Counted from the first letter of the stretch, positions 15,836 to 24,488 are shown. The stretch: 35,203 nt of DNA from Phycisphaerae bacterium (GCA_030429485.1 JAUIFD010000016.1:1-35203), one strand, 5' to 3'. The notes: generated by a model from the letters alone, not told the origin. Numbers and translations are program-made.

Positions 15836-18478
15836 CTACTTGAACATCGCGTCGTCCGGATCACCGCCGGAGACGAGGTACGCCACAAGATCGCGCAGCT
15901 CGTCCTCGTTGAACGGGTTGACGAGCCCGACCGGCATCGGCGAGGTGCTGGAGTGCTCGATCGAGGCGATGTCGGCACGCGGGATGGTGAACGCGGTGTC
16001 GGGGCTTGCGAAGTTCGGCGCGATGCGCACCTCTTCGGGAGTCGATTCAACGAGCAGGCCCGAAACCTCCGTGCCGTCGGTCTTGGTGACGACCGAGACG
16101 GCGTACTGATCGGTGACTGCGAAGCTCGGCTGAATGATCGCGCGGACGAGGTCCTCGGTCGAGTAGGTCCGTCCGACGGTCGTGAGGTCGGGCCCGACGT
16201 TGGAGCCCGAGCCGTTGAACTGGTGGCAGCTCGCGCAGCTCGCGGCGAGGTAGAGCCCCGCGCCGCGATCGAAGCTCCGCCCTTGCAGCGTGGCGACGGC
16301 GCGTGTCGCGTCGGCGAGTTTCCAATCACGCCACGGACCCTTGGGGAAGACCATGGCGGGAGCGCCCTCGGCGCTGGTGATGTCGGTGAGCAGCGGGGCG
16401 AGGGCTGTACGCTCGTAGTCGGTGCACGTCGCGAGAGCGCGGTTGCGCATCGCGTCGATGAACCCGCGGTAGCTCATGCCTCCCGCGCCCGATGCTGCGC
16501 GCTGCAGGAAGGTGAAGTACGTCTGGAGCTGTTGGAACGTCCACCACTCGTTGTTGGACAGGGCGTGCGCGTAGGCGAGGGCGCGCGTGGGCGGCGGGCG
16601 GTCGAGCATGCCCTTGATGGCGGCGCCGTACGAGTCGTTCTGGCCCGCGAGGGCGGCCCACGTGGGCGGCGTGTTGGAACTCGTGTCGCTCATCCGCGCC
16701 AGGCATGGGTCGATCACGCTCGGGTCGCCCAGCGCGATCAGCACCCGGGCGCGCTCGAGATCGACGTCTGGCGAGTCGCTCGCGTCGGTCCGCTGTACCG
16801 CAGCGATCAGCGCATCGCTCGTCGGGCCGGCGGGGCCTTCGAGCCCGGTGCGGATGAACGCGAGCGAGAACGCGCGGAGCAGTGCGAGGCGGCGGGCTTC
16901 GTCGAGGCCCGACGGGTCGATCGCGACCAACGCGTCGAGAAGGTCGCCGCGGGTCTCGGGAGAGGCGTGGCGCGCGAGTGCGAGCAGGGCGATCGTGGCC
17001 TTCGACGCGTCGGGCTCGCTCAGGGCTCGCTCCCGCCAGCGGTCCGTCGCCTGATGCTCGAGCGCGATTCGGGCGGCGTAGCGCACGAACCGGTCACCGT
17101 TGGAGAGGTGCTCCCAGATGAAGTCGATGCTGCCCGGGTCGGCGTCGGGGCGGTGCAGCGCCTCCAGGCGATTGCGGAGTTGCGCATCTGGTGTGGGTGT
17201 GGTCGGCGCGATGTCGCCGTCGGTGCTCTCCGTCCCGTGGTAGACCACGCGGTGGAGTTTGGAGCCGAGCCGCCTCCCGCCTGTGGTGAAGTAGAGGGCG
17301 CCGTCAGCGCCGATCGCGACGTCGGTGAGGGGGAGCGCCTTCGCGGAGACGAACTTCTCAAGCTCGCCGCCGAAGGACGCGCCACTCGGCTCAAGGTGCA
17401 CGGCGTAGATCAGGCCGTATGTCCAGTCGAGCATGAACATCGCGCGGCGGTAGCGTTCGGGGAACGCGGCATCGGTGCCGAAGATCATGCCGGTCGGCGA
17501 CGCGGGGCCGATGTCGATAGCGGGGGGAAGCGAGTCCTCGTAGTACGCGGGCCACTTGCCGGAGCCGTTGCGCCATCCGTAGTCGGCGCCGCTTACCGCG
17601 TGGCACACGCGAGCGGGGCGATACCAGGGCAGTCCGAGGTCCCACTCCATGTCGGAGTCGAACGCGAAGACGTCGCCCCCGGGCGAGACGGCGAAGTCGT
17701 AGCTGTTGCGGAAGCCGCAGGTGATCAGCTCGACCTCCGAGCCATCGGGCGAGATTCGGCAGATGTACCCACCCGGCGCCATGACGCCATTGGCGTGACC
17801 ACGCGGATCGGGATCGCGCACAAGGAGCTGATCTTCTCCCCACACCCTCGGCACTCGGCTCGCCGTCAGCGTCTCCGGCAGCGGCGTGTGGTTGCCGCAC
17901 GCGATCATCAGTGACTCACCATCGGGCGCGAGATTGATCGCGTGTGCCCCGTGTTCGCCCGCGCCCGTCACCGGGACGAGCAACTCGGTGGTGTCCACTT
18001 CGCCGTCGGCATCCGTGTCAGTGGCGCGAACCACCCCCTTGCCCGTCTCCATGACGTAGAGCGAGTCGAACGCCCAGAGCAGGCCCTGTGCGCCGCGGAC
18101 CTCGATCGGCACACGCTCGACGCGCGTGGGTGTCTCGAAGTCGTCGGGCGCAGGGGGCGTGATGCGGAAGAGCCCGTTGGACTGGTCGGCGGCGTAGAGC
18201 GTGCCGTCCGGGCGCGCACAGATCGCGACCCAGGAACCCTCGGTCTCCGGGTTCACCTCGTGGATCAACTCGACCTCGAAGCCGTCCGGGCAACTGATCG
18301 AGGCGTCGCGCCGGGGACTCGGATCGCGCGGCGGGGGCGGCGGGGCGGCTGGCTCAGGCGTGGGGGCGGGAGTGGGGTTGGCAGGCGTGTCCCCGGGGGG
18401 AGACGCGGACTGGCCGCAGGCCGCAAGGATCGACGAGAGGGCGAAGGCGATGGGGACGGCTCGACGCATGGCGGGCAT
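15836..18478 (-). CDS. Lipoprotein with dehydrogenase-type beta-propeller, HEAT-like repeats and C-terminal heme c domain
   Basis: An 880-residue protein with an N-terminal lipoprotein signal (lipobox LAAC) and a Pro/Ala-rich tether. Residues about 55-450 look like the soluble-dehydrogenase propeller common in planctomycetes (PQQ-dependent sugar dehydrogenase-like, TIGR02604/DUF7133 type). Then come about 250 residues of HEAT-like helices. The C-terminus matches the planctomycete heme-binding domain (TIGR02603 type): CASCH at 748-752, NVGPDL after it, and a likely Met ligand in SPMPVGL. The arrangement suggests a periplasmic, membrane-anchored oxidoreductase that passes electrons to its own heme. 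The substrate cannot be read from sequence. ATG 18478 is used; ATG 18469 is equally possible and neither has a clear ribosome site. Confidence 0.88.
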   Translation of the reverse strand: MPAMRRAVPIAFALSSILAACGQSASPPGDTPANPTPAPTPEPAAPPPPPRDPSPRRDASISCPDGFEVELIHEVNPETEGSWVAICARPDGTLYAADQSNGLFRITPPAPDDFETPTRVERVPIEVRGAQGLLWAFDSLYVMETGKGVVRATDTDADGEVDTTELLVPVTGAGEHGAHAINLAPDGESLMIACGNHTPLPETLTASRVPRVWGEDQLLVRDPDPRGHANGVMAPGGYICRISPDGSEVELITCGFRNSYDFAVSPGGDVFAFDSDMEWDLGLPWYRPARVCHAVSGADYGWRNGSGKWPAYYEDSLPPAIDIGPASPTGMIFGTDAAFPERYRRAMFMLDWTYGLIYAVHLEPSGASFGGELEKFVSAKALPLTDVAIGADGALYFTTGGRRLGSKLHRVVYHGTESTDGDIAPTTPTPDAQLRNRLEALHRPDADPGSIDFIWEHLSNGDRFVRYAARIALEHQATDRWRERALSEPDASKATIALLALARHASPETRGDLLDALVAIDPSGLDEARRLALLRAFSLAFIRTGLEGPAGPTSDALIAAVQRTDASDSPDVDLERARVLIALGDPSVIDPCLARMSDTSSNTPPTWAALAGQNDSYGAAIKGMLDRPPPTRALAYAHALSNNEWWTFQQLQTYFTFLQRAASGAGGMSYRGFIDAMRNRALATCTDYERTALAPLLTDITSAEGAPAMVFPKGPWRDWKLADATRAVATLQGRSFDRGAGLYLAASCASCHQFNGSGSNVGPDLTTVGRTYSTEDLVRAIIQPSFAVTDQYAVSVVTKTDGTEVSGLLVESTPEEVRIAPNFASPDTAFTIPRADIASIEHSSTSPMPVGLVNPFNEDELRDLVAYLVSGGDPDDAMFK

Positions 18479-18585
18479 GGTAGAGAGATACGATGACGGC
18501 TCGCAGGCCCCCAGGGTTTGTTCCTGGAAAAGGCGGTCTCGGTTAGGGCATTCCCTTTCCCTGGGGAACTTCGCAGAGATTTCAC

Positions 18586-18613
18586 TTGCCCGATCGGGCG
18601 ATCGAGCTACTCT
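18586..18613 (+). promoter_or_regulatory. Sigma-70-like promoter for the PEP-CTERM-like gene
   Basis: TTGCCC (18586-18591), a 16-base spacer and TACTCT (18608-18613). A perfect palindrome, CCCGATCGGG (18589-18598), overlaps the end of the -35 box and could bind a regulator. The 5' leader of about 75 bases carries a short GGGGC-GAGC-GCCCC hairpin just before the start. Confidence 0.5.
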
Positions 18614-18696
18614 CGGTGCGGAGGGTCCGATCGGAGGTGGCGTCACCCCGTGCGGCATCCGCAGCCTTGGGGCGAGCGCCCCGGATGGAGAAAGAG

Positions 18697-19350
18697 ATGA
18701 AGAACGTCATTGCGCTTGGCGTGGTGGGGCTCGCCGCTTCGTGCGTGTCGGCCGACCCGGTGCGGGTGGAGATCACGGGGTCCTGGGACTTTGGCAACCT
18801 GCGGTCAGGGCCGCTCAACGGCATCAACTCCGGTGATGTCTCGATGAGCTTCGACCTCGACTCGACCAGCTACGTCGATAGCTCGACCTTCCCGGTGCGC
18901 GGCTACTTCATTGATCCCGCGTCGTTCGTGCTGACGGCTGGCGGCGTGACGGTCGGCATGCCGGCCTCGATTCCCTCGAACCGCGTGCCGCTCTTTGTCG
19001 TGCGTGACAACGACCCGGCGGTCGATGGCTTCTACCTCTCGAGCTTCCCCGTTGACGCGGGCTTCCCCAACGGCGTGCTCATCGACAACGCCGGGCTGCT
19101 GGACCAGTACGTCTCCACCATCTTCCAGGCGACCTACGCCGGCGATCGTCTCTCCTCGCTCAACATCGAGGACGCGGCGGGTACCTACGACTTCACCGGC
19201 CTCCAGGTGTTCAACTGGGGCATCGAGGACGGTGGACTCCAGCCGGTGGGTTGGATCTTCGATCAGTTCACCATCACGGTGATTCCGGCTCCGGGTGTGC
19301 TTGCGGCGGTCGCGCCGCTCGGGCTCGCTGCGGTTCGCCGTCGCCGATAG
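18697..19350 (+). CDS. Exported protein with PEP-CTERM-like C-terminal sorting signal
   Basis: A 217-residue protein. The signal peptide (about 1-19) ends VSA. A beta-rich body follows, and the C-terminus is IPAPGVLAAVAPLGLAAVRRRR: a Pro-containing motif, a hydrophobic helix and an Arg cluster, the tripartite layout of PEP-CTERM-type sorting signals (the usual VPEP is replaced by IPAP). ATG 18697 is chosen because GGAG stands five bases upstream and a signal peptide starts there. An in-frame ATG at 18685 is also possible. It has its own promoter and terminator. The function of the body is not recognised. Confidence 0.8.
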   Translation: MKNVIALGVVGLAASCVSADPVRVEITGSWDFGNLRSGPLNGINSGDVSMSFDLDSTSYVDSSTFPVRGYFIDPASFVLTAGGVTVGMPASIPSNRVPLFVVRDNDPAVDGFYLSSFPVDAGFPNGVLIDNAGLLDQYVSTIFQATYAGDRLSSLNIEDAAGTYDFTGLQVFNWGIEDGGLQPVGWIFDQFTITVIPAPGVLAAVAPLGLAAVRRRR

Positions 19351-19387
19351 CTCTCTTCTCCTCCGCGATTCGAACTCGCGTGAGTGC

Positions 19388-19423
19388 CCGCCCGCCCCTC
19401 CTTGGGGCGGGCGGTGTCTTTTT
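19388..19423 (+). terminator. Rho-independent terminator
   Basis: A perfect 11-bp stem, CCGCCCGCCCC with GGGGCGGGCGG, has a five-base loop and is followed by TGTCTTTTT. It ends the PEP-CTERM-like gene and lies between it and the convergent epimerase gene. On the minus strand no T-run follows the stem. Confidence 0.92.
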
Positions 19424-19475
19424 GGAGTTCGTGGCGAGCGCGCGATCGGAGGCTGAAGCGGCGCGACCCCTGCGA

Positions 19476-20618
19476 TCAGTTGGTCGAGAAACGATGGACC
19501 ATCACGTGGCGATAGGTCTGCTCCGGACGCAGCACCGCGTTCGGCCAGCCCGCCTCGCCCTGGTGGTTGATCGAATCCGGGAAGACCTGCGTCTCGAGAC
19601 AGAACGCGCCGTGCTTGGGGTATATGGCGCCGCCCTTGCCCGGGAGGTTGTCGAGGAAGTTGCCCGAGTAGAACTGCACGCCCGGCTGATCGGCGTAGAT
19701 CTCCATGACGCGACCGGATCCCGGATCAGACGCGCGCGCGACGAGGCGGTACGCGTTGGGCGAGCCGTTGACGACGTAGTTGATGTCGTATCCGCCCGGG
19801 TCGTCCGAGCCGTTGCCGGGCAGCTGCCCGATGTCCCGCCCGATCGCCTTCGGCGTGCGGAAGTCGAACGGGGTGCCCGCGACGGGTGCGATCTGCCCGG
19901 TCGGGATGAGCGTCGAATCGACAGGGGTATACCGGTCGGCGTTGAGCATGAGCTGCTGGCCGAGGATGGTGCCGCTCGCCTGGCCCGCGAGGTTCCAGTA
20001 GGAGTGGTGCGCGATGTTGATCGGCGTCGGCGCGTCAGTCCTCGCTTCGGTGATGACGCGCAGCTCGTTGTTGTTGGTGAGCTGATACTCGACCTGCACA
20101 CGTACGGCGCCGGGGTAGTTCTCCTCGCCCGCGGGTGAAACGTACGTGAGGCGCACTCCCGGGCCTTCGATGCCCTGGAACGTCTCCGCGTCCCACACGA
20201 CCTTGTCGAACCCCTTGTTCCCGCCGTGCAGGTGGTTGGGGCCGTTGTTGGTGGCGAGTTGGTAGGTGTGTCCGTCGAGGGTGAACCTGCCTTCGTCGAT
20301 GCGGTTGGCGACTCGCCCGGCGATGGCGCCGAAGTAGGGGCTCTTCTCCTTGTACTCGGCGAGGGTGTCGAAGCCGAGCGCGATGTCCTGGTATCGGCCG
20401 TCGCGGTCGGGCATCCAGCACTCGGTGACGATGGCGCCGTAGTCGGTGATGCCGACGCGAGCGCCCTTCGCGTTCTCGAGGGTGTAGAGCGTGACGGGCT
20501 TGCCGTCCGCCTCGCCAAACGGCGCTTCGTTGATCATGGATCGCGCTCCGGTGCAGCCGGTCATCATGAGGGCAAGACTGAACACTGCGCCGATGGCGCC
20601 GATGAGCTTGGTGTGCAT
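19476..20618 (-). CDS. galM: Aldose 1-epimerase (galactose mutarotase), lipoprotein form
   Basis: A 380-residue protein that interconverts alpha- and beta-aldose anomers. The conserved active-site blocks are present: GRVANRI, NHLHGG, the catalytic His in NIAHHSYWNL, and the catalytic Glu in CLETQVFPDS. The N-terminus has a lipoprotein signal with C22 in MMTGC, so this enzyme is probably anchored facing the periplasm, unlike cytoplasmic GalM. Its start lies two bases after the permease stop. It is the last gene of a sugar-transport operon, where it would present the imported sugar in the right anomeric form. The GTG/ATG choice is clear (ATG at 20618). Confidence 0.93.
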   Translation of the reverse strand: MHTKLIGAIGAVFSLALMMTGCTGARSMINEAPFGEADGKPVTLYTLENAKGARVGITDYGAIVTECWMPDRDGRYQDIALGFDTLAEYKEKSPYFGAIAGRVANRIDEGRFTLDGHTYQLATNNGPNHLHGGNKGFDKVVWDAETFQGIEGPGVRLTYVSPAGEENYPGAVRVQVEYQLTNNNELRVITEARTDAPTPINIAHHSYWNLAGQASGTILGQQLMLNADRYTPVDSTLIPTGQIAPVAGTPFDFRTPKAIGRDIGQLPGNGSDDPGGYDINYVVNGSPNAYRLVARASDPGSGRVMEIYADQPGVQFYSGNFLDNLPGKGGAIYPKHGAFCLETQVFPDSINHQGEAGWPNAVLRPEQTYRHVMVHRFSTN

Positions 20619-20620
20619 AC

Positions 20621-21622
20621 CTACTCCTGCTTTCCTATACCTCGTTTGCTCGCCCAGATGCGCCGGACGACCTCGTCGCCGAACACCCCGATCAGAATAA
20701 CCGCGCCGATGATGGCGAACTCAAGCTGTGTGGGGATGCCGAGGAGGTTGATGGAGTTGTAGAGCACGCGCATGAGCGCGGCGCCGATGACCACGCCGAG
20801 GATCGAGCCCTCGCCCCCGCGCAGCGAACACCCGCCGAGCACCGCCGCCGCGATGGCGTAGAGCTCGTAGAAGTTGCCGTGGCTCGCCGGCTGCACCGCC
20901 TTGACGTCGAGCGCAAAGAGAATGCCCGCGAAGCCCGCGAGCCCCGCACAGATGATGTAGGTGAGCGTGATGATCCAATCGACGTGGATGCCCGCATACC
21001 GCGCCGCGTCGGGATTCGAGCCGACCGCGAAGATCTGGCGTCCCCAGACGGTGCGGTGCAGGAAGAACGCCGCGAGCAACGCGATCACCGCGAGGTAGAC
21101 GAACGAGATGGGGATCGCGAACCCGACACCGGGGATGGGGATCTGCGTCGAAACGAGCCGCACGAGCGAGTCGTCATAGGTCGAGCCAAAGCCCATCGTG
21201 CGATCGTCGGTGATCCAGCGTGCCACGCCGCGGTAGATCAGGAGCCCGCAGAGCGTGACGATGAACGGCTGCAGTCGTGCCTTGGTGATCAATAGTCCGT
21301 GGATGACTCCCACGAGAAGCGCGACGCCCATGGTCGCGACGATCACCGAGGGCCATCCCCACCCGTGTTTGACGAGAAGGAGCGGCATCAGGCTTCCGGT
21401 CAGCCCGATCACCGAGCCGATGCTCAGGTCGATCCCGCGCGTGATGATGGGGAACGCGACGCCGATCCCGATGATGCCGAACATCGCGATGCGTTCAGCC
21501 AGGTTGCCGAGGTTGTATGCGCCAAAGAACTCGGGCTTGCGCAGCCCGGTGATCACACACACCGCGATCAAGAGCGCGAGAATGCCGAGGATCTTCTTCA
21601 ACGCAAGCCTCCGGAGCCGCAC
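20621..21622 (-). CDS. Sugar ABC transporter permease (RbsC family)
   Basis: A 333-residue inner-membrane protein with about nine or ten hydrophobic segments. The typical BPD_transp_2 features of ribose/xylose/galactose permeases are present: GIDLSIGSV, GWGWPSVIVA, FAVGSNPDAARYAGI and AAVLGGCSLRGGEGS. It forms the translocation channel for the sugar delivered by the neighbouring binding lipoprotein. It starts 23 bases after the stop of the binding-protein gene and is followed directly by galM. No ATPase (RbsA-like) gene occurs in this window, so the transporter must borrow one from elsewhere. Confidence 0.93.
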   Translation of the reverse strand: MRLRRLALKKILGILALLIAVCVITGLRKPEFFGAYNLGNLAERIAMFGIIGIGVAFPIITRGIDLSIGSVIGLTGSLMPLLLVKHGWGWPSVIVATMGVALLVGVIHGLLITKARLQPFIVTLCGLLIYRGVARWITDDRTMGFGSTYDDSLVRLVSTQIPIPGVGFAIPISFVYLAVIALLAAFFLHRTVWGRQIFAVGSNPDAARYAGIHVDWIITLTYIICAGLAGFAGILFALDVKAVQPASHGNFYELYAIAAAVLGGCSLRGGEGSILGVVIGAALMRVLYNSINLLGIPTQLEFAIIGAVILIGVFGDEVVRRIWASKRGIGKQE

Positions 21623-21645
21623 AACAGCGCGGCGCGGTCGTGGCG

Positions 21646-22689
21646 TTAGCCGCCCAGCTTCTCCTTGAGGTCGGCGTGAAACTCCTCGACGTTGTCGGGC
21701 GTGATCTTGCGCGCCGGGATGTCAAGGAAGCCGGACTCCGGGATCACGCTCTTGTCGCCGCGGGCGATCGCCGCGAGCACGCGGACGGATTCGTACCCGT
21801 ACATGTAGGGGTTCTGGACGACCGTGCCGAAGACGTGCCCCGCCTTGATGCCCTCGAGGGTCGCGTCATCCTCGTCAAAGCCGACGACGGTGACTTTCCC
21901 GAGTTTGTCCGCGCCGGCGAGCGCGTTGAGCACCGCCGGCGTGTTGTATGCAAAGAGCCCGACCATCGCGTCGATATCGGGGTGCACCGCGAGAGCGTCT
22001 TCCGCCTGCGCCTGCGAGCCGGCCTGCGTGAAATCGTCGGTGCGCGTATCGAGGATCACATACCCGTTGCCTTCGAGGCGAGCGTTGGGCGGGTCGTAGC
22101 GCGTCGGGTCGTGCGAGCGCCCGAGGATCTCGTCGATCACGCCCTGACGCCGGCGCTTCGCGTTGTCCTGCTCCAGGCGCCCGATGAAGATCATCAGCTC
22201 GCCGCCGCCGGGCAGGGCTTCTTTCACAAGCTCGCCGCACATGCGACCGGCCGAGTAGTTGTCCATGCCGATGTACAGCACGCGGTTGGAGTCCGGAGCA
22301 TCGGAGTCGTGCGTGATGAGCGTGGTGTGGGCGGCCGCTTCGTTGAGCTTCTCGTTCTGGTTCTCGCCGTCGATCGGGGAGATAGCCATGCCATCGACCT
22401 GACTGGTGAGCATGTCCTCGATCATGCGGTTCTGATCGACGATGCCCGTCGGCATGAGCACATCGACGTCGGCGTCGAAGTCGACGCTCGCCGCCTTCGT
22501 GCCCGATTCGGCGAGCGTCCAGAACGACGCGATGCCGTTGGTGATGAACGCGACGTGGGGCTTGTCCGCCTGCCCGCCGCCACCCCCGCCGCCGTTGCCG
22601 CCGCCTGCTCTGCCGCCAGAGCCCGCTTGCCCGCACCCGCCGATCGCCAGCACGCCGGCGCACAGAGCCGTGATGATCGCTTGTCGCAT
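21646..22689 (-). CDS. Sugar-binding lipoprotein of an ABC transporter (RbsB-like)
   Basis: A 347-residue periplasmic-binding-protein-family lipoprotein. The signal ends IGGC with C19 as the lipid site and is followed by a Gly-rich tether (residues about 23-39). The fold features of type I sugar-binding proteins follow: PHVAFITNGIASFW, VDGMAISPIDGE, LYIGMDNYSAGRMCGEL, VVGFDEDDATLEGI and GTVVQNPYMYGYES. It captures an unidentified sugar and feeds the adjacent permease. AGGA precedes the start. The gene follows the SDR gene after 21 bases that contain an 11-bp tandem duplication. Confidence 0.92.
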   Translation of the reverse strand: MRQAIITALCAGVLAIGGCGQAGSGGRAGGGNGGGGGGGQADKPHVAFITNGIASFWTLAESGTKAASVDFDADVDVLMPTGIVDQNRMIEDMLTSQVDGMAISPIDGENQNEKLNEAAAHTTLITHDSDAPDSNRVLYIGMDNYSAGRMCGELVKEALPGGGELMIFIGRLEQDNAKRRRQGVIDEILGRSHDPTRYDPPNARLEGNGYVILDTRTDDFTQAGSQAQAEDALAVHPDIDAMVGLFAYNTPAVLNALAGADKLGKVTVVGFDEDDATLEGIKAGHVFGTVVQNPYMYGYESVRVLAAIARGDKSVIPESGFLDIPARKITPDNVEEFHADLKEKLGG

Positions 22690-22710
22690 CGTGAGTCCTT
22701 TAGTTGACGG

Positions 22711-23487
22711 TCAGTTGACGGTCAGCCCGCCGTTGACGTGAATGGTTTGTCCGGTGACGAACGACGCCGCCTCGCTCGCGAAGAAGACCGCGGCCCCGGC
22801 GACATCCACCGGCAGGCCCCACCGGTCCATGGGGATGAGCGCGCGGTACTCGTCCTTGTCCTTCTGCGCGTCCTTCTCGTGGCGCTCGACCGGGATCCAC
22901 CCAGGCGAGATCATGTTGCAGGTGATGTTGAAGGGCGCGAGCTCGCCAGCCATGGATCGCATCCACCCGTTCTGCCCGCCCTTGGCCGCGACGTAGGCGG
23001 AGAAGTTGGGCACGCCGCGCTCGAAGACCTCCGACCCGATGTTGATGAGCCGCCCCCAGCGCTGCTGCTTCATGTGGGGCAGCACGCGGCGGGTGAGCAG
23101 GTACGGGCTCTTGATGAAGAAGTCGAGCATCGACTGGTAGAACGACCAGTCGTACTCCTCGATCGGCGAGTGGGGCTGATCGGGCGTGGCGTTGGGGATC
23201 AGGATGTCCACCGGCCCGAGCGCCTTCTCGACGCCCGAGACGAGCGCATCGACCGAGCCCTCGTCGATGACGTTGGCCCGGAGCATGACGCCCTCGTACC
23301 CGTGGCTCTTGAACTCGTCGAGGGCGGCCTGGGCGCGGGCCTCGTTGTTGTAGTAGTTCATGGCGACCCTGGCGCCCGCGGAGCCGAGGGCGAGGGCCAT
23401 GGCCTTGCCGAGCCCCGTGGAGGAGCCGGTGACGAGCGCGACGCGCCCGGTGAGGTCGAAGCTGGGCGCGTGGTTGGGGGTGGGCAT
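22711..23487 (-). CDS. Short-chain dehydrogenase/reductase
   Basis: A 258-residue NAD(P)-dependent oxidoreductase of the classical SDR family. The cofactor motif is TGSSTGLG, the catalytic Ser lies in NIGSEVF, and the catalytic Tyr and Lys lie in YVAAK. The usual NNAG motif is replaced by PNATPD. The C-terminus FVTGQTIHVNGGLTVN is typical. ATG 23487 is chosen because GGAGG is correctly spaced upstream. As first gene of the operon with a sugar-binding protein, permease and mutarotase, it probably oxidises or reduces the imported sugar or its product, but the substrate is unknown. Confidence 0.93.
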   Translation of the reverse strand: MPTPNHAPSFDLTGRVALVTGSSTGLGKAMALALGSAGARVAMNYYNNEARAQAALDEFKSHGYEGVMLRANVIDEGSVDALVSGVEKALGPVDILIPNATPDQPHSPIEEYDWSFYQSMLDFFIKSPYLLTRRVLPHMKQQRWGRLINIGSEVFERGVPNFSAYVAAKGGQNGWMRSMAGELAPFNITCNMISPGWIPVERHEKDAQKDKDEYRALIPMDRWGLPVDVAGAAVFFASEAASFVTGQTIHVNGGLTVN

Positions 23488-23518
23488 GGGGCCTCCGGGG
23501 CTGGCGTGGGCGGGGCTC

Positions 23519-23546
23519 AGCGTACCGGAAAGCAGCGAACCATCAA
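23519..23546 (-). promoter_or_regulatory. Sigma-70-like promoter of the sugar operon
   Basis: On the minus strand, TTGATG (23546-23541), a 16-base spacer and TACGCT (23524-23519), 32 bases before the SDR start codon. It would drive SDR, binding protein, permease and epimerase. Confidence 0.5.
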
Positions 23547-23578
23547 GGCGGCGGCGGGGCGGCGCCAGGGACTTCGAC

Positions 23579-23720
23579 CGTGCCACCGTGATCGGCGCTG
23601 CGATCATAGTGCCTTTCGACATCAAGCGACGACCGCGGGGTTATCGTGTCGAGGACTGGGACCATGATCGTTTCTTGATCGCACTATAGAAAGGCACAGG
23701 GGTCTCGATGCCATCCCGCC
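23579..23720. repeat. Interspersed palindromic repeat, copy 1 (degenerate)
   Basis: The left end, CGTGCCACCGTGATCG, with a GCGCTG loop region and CGATCATAGT, is a partly paired hairpin. The right end has a decayed hairpin, then GGCAC and ATGCCATCCCGCC. The ATG that opens the following frame (23708) lies inside this repeat. Confidence 0.65.
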
Positions 23721-24193
23721 ATGGAAACACTGACGGAAGTGTGACTCGGGCTCTTTCCCGATGCGTGCGCCGGGCCCCTGCTGGTTCGGTCTGCTGGGTC
23801 AGGGTCTTGGATAGCAACCGTGATCAGGATGGGATCCGCTCGGCGCTCTCTGCAGTCTGCGAGATCGCTTGGCGATCTGCAAGGCATGCGATCTTGTCTC
23901 TGCAAGACATGATACGTCTAGCCGATGCGGGCGCTTTCGTCCATTTTGATGAGGTGTGGATTCTGTCGCCGCAGCCGTCGGATGATGTCTTGGCGAGTAC
24001 GCCACATGTGTATCTCACCGCAGACGCTGGGGTTGTTGGACAGGCTCCAGGGCAGCTCCGCCAGTTGGAGCGTGCGAGCGACTCCATGGGCTTGGTCGCG
24101 GCGTTCGGTGATGGGGACGGGCTGAACTACTTCTGCACCGACACTCAGTTGGGTCGATGCCTAACGGAGATGGCGGACGACGTGTCTGAGTAG
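23708..24193 (+). CDS. Hypothetical protein
   Basis: Up to 161 residues, not recognised. The C-terminal half looks protein-like, with HFDEVWILSP and a Gly/Asp loop GDGDGLNYFCTD, mixed hydrophobic and charged positions and no low complexity. The first codons (MPSR) are encoded by the end of a palindromic repeat, so the true start may be later, for example GTG 23741 after ACGGAAG. It has no signal peptide or membrane segment. It stands alone between two copies of the repeat. Its codon use is less GC-extreme than that of its neighbours. Confidence 0.5.
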   Translation: MPSRHGNTDGSVTRALSRCVRRAPAGSVCWVRVLDSNRDQDGIRSALSAVCEIAWRSARHAILSLQDMIRLADAGAFVHFDEVWILSPQPSDDVLASTPHVYLTADAGVVGQAPGQLRQLERASDSMGLVAAFGDGDGLNYFCTDTQLGRCLTEMADDVSE

Positions 24194-24281
24194 GTGCCAT
24201 GCTTGGACAAGGTGCCCGCCACGGGCATCGAACCTCTGGGACTTTGAGTTGCCGGCCGGGATGGCATCATGAACGGTTCAC

Positions 24282-24488
24282 CGTGCCACCATGATCGGCT
24301 CTGTGATCTTGATGCTCTTCGAGTATGGGGCGACGATCGATCGAGCTTCCGGGGCGGGGCGGTTTGCCCCGGCTGGGCGGTAGGCTGCATGCATGGACAC
24401 ACCGCGCGGGCCGACCCACTACGAATCAAGATCGCAGAGCTGATCTTGATGGCACGGCAGAGGCGCGAGATCTTGGTGCCACCCCGCC
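24282..24488. repeat. Interspersed palindromic repeat, copy 2
   Basis: The left end is CGTGCCACCATGATCGGCTC followed by TGTGATCTTGATG. The right end is the perfect hairpin ATCAAGATC / GATCTTGAT (24425-24450, loop GCAGAGCT), then GGCACG, and finally GGTGCCACCCCGCC at 24475-24488. The ends are inverted copies of each other about 140 bases apart. The rest of 24194-24641 holds only this repeat and a terminator. No gene was seen there. Confidence 0.8.

Noticed and set aside
15953-17914. A 653-codon plus-strand frame
   Set aside because: Antisense to the heme lipoprotein gene, whose domains are clear. The plus frame has Arg/Gly/Val-biased composition only.
24205-24262. A tRNA 3' end remnant on the minus strand (GGTTCGATGCCCG)
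   Set aside because: The T-loop-like GTTCGAT is present, but the five bases on either side do not pair and no acceptor or anticodon stem could be built.
24423-24456. A recurring peptide RIKIAEPILMAR-like read from several repeat copies
   Set aside because: It arises because the hairpin sequence is translated in an open frame. Other copies break the frame, and conservation is in base pairing rather than in codons.
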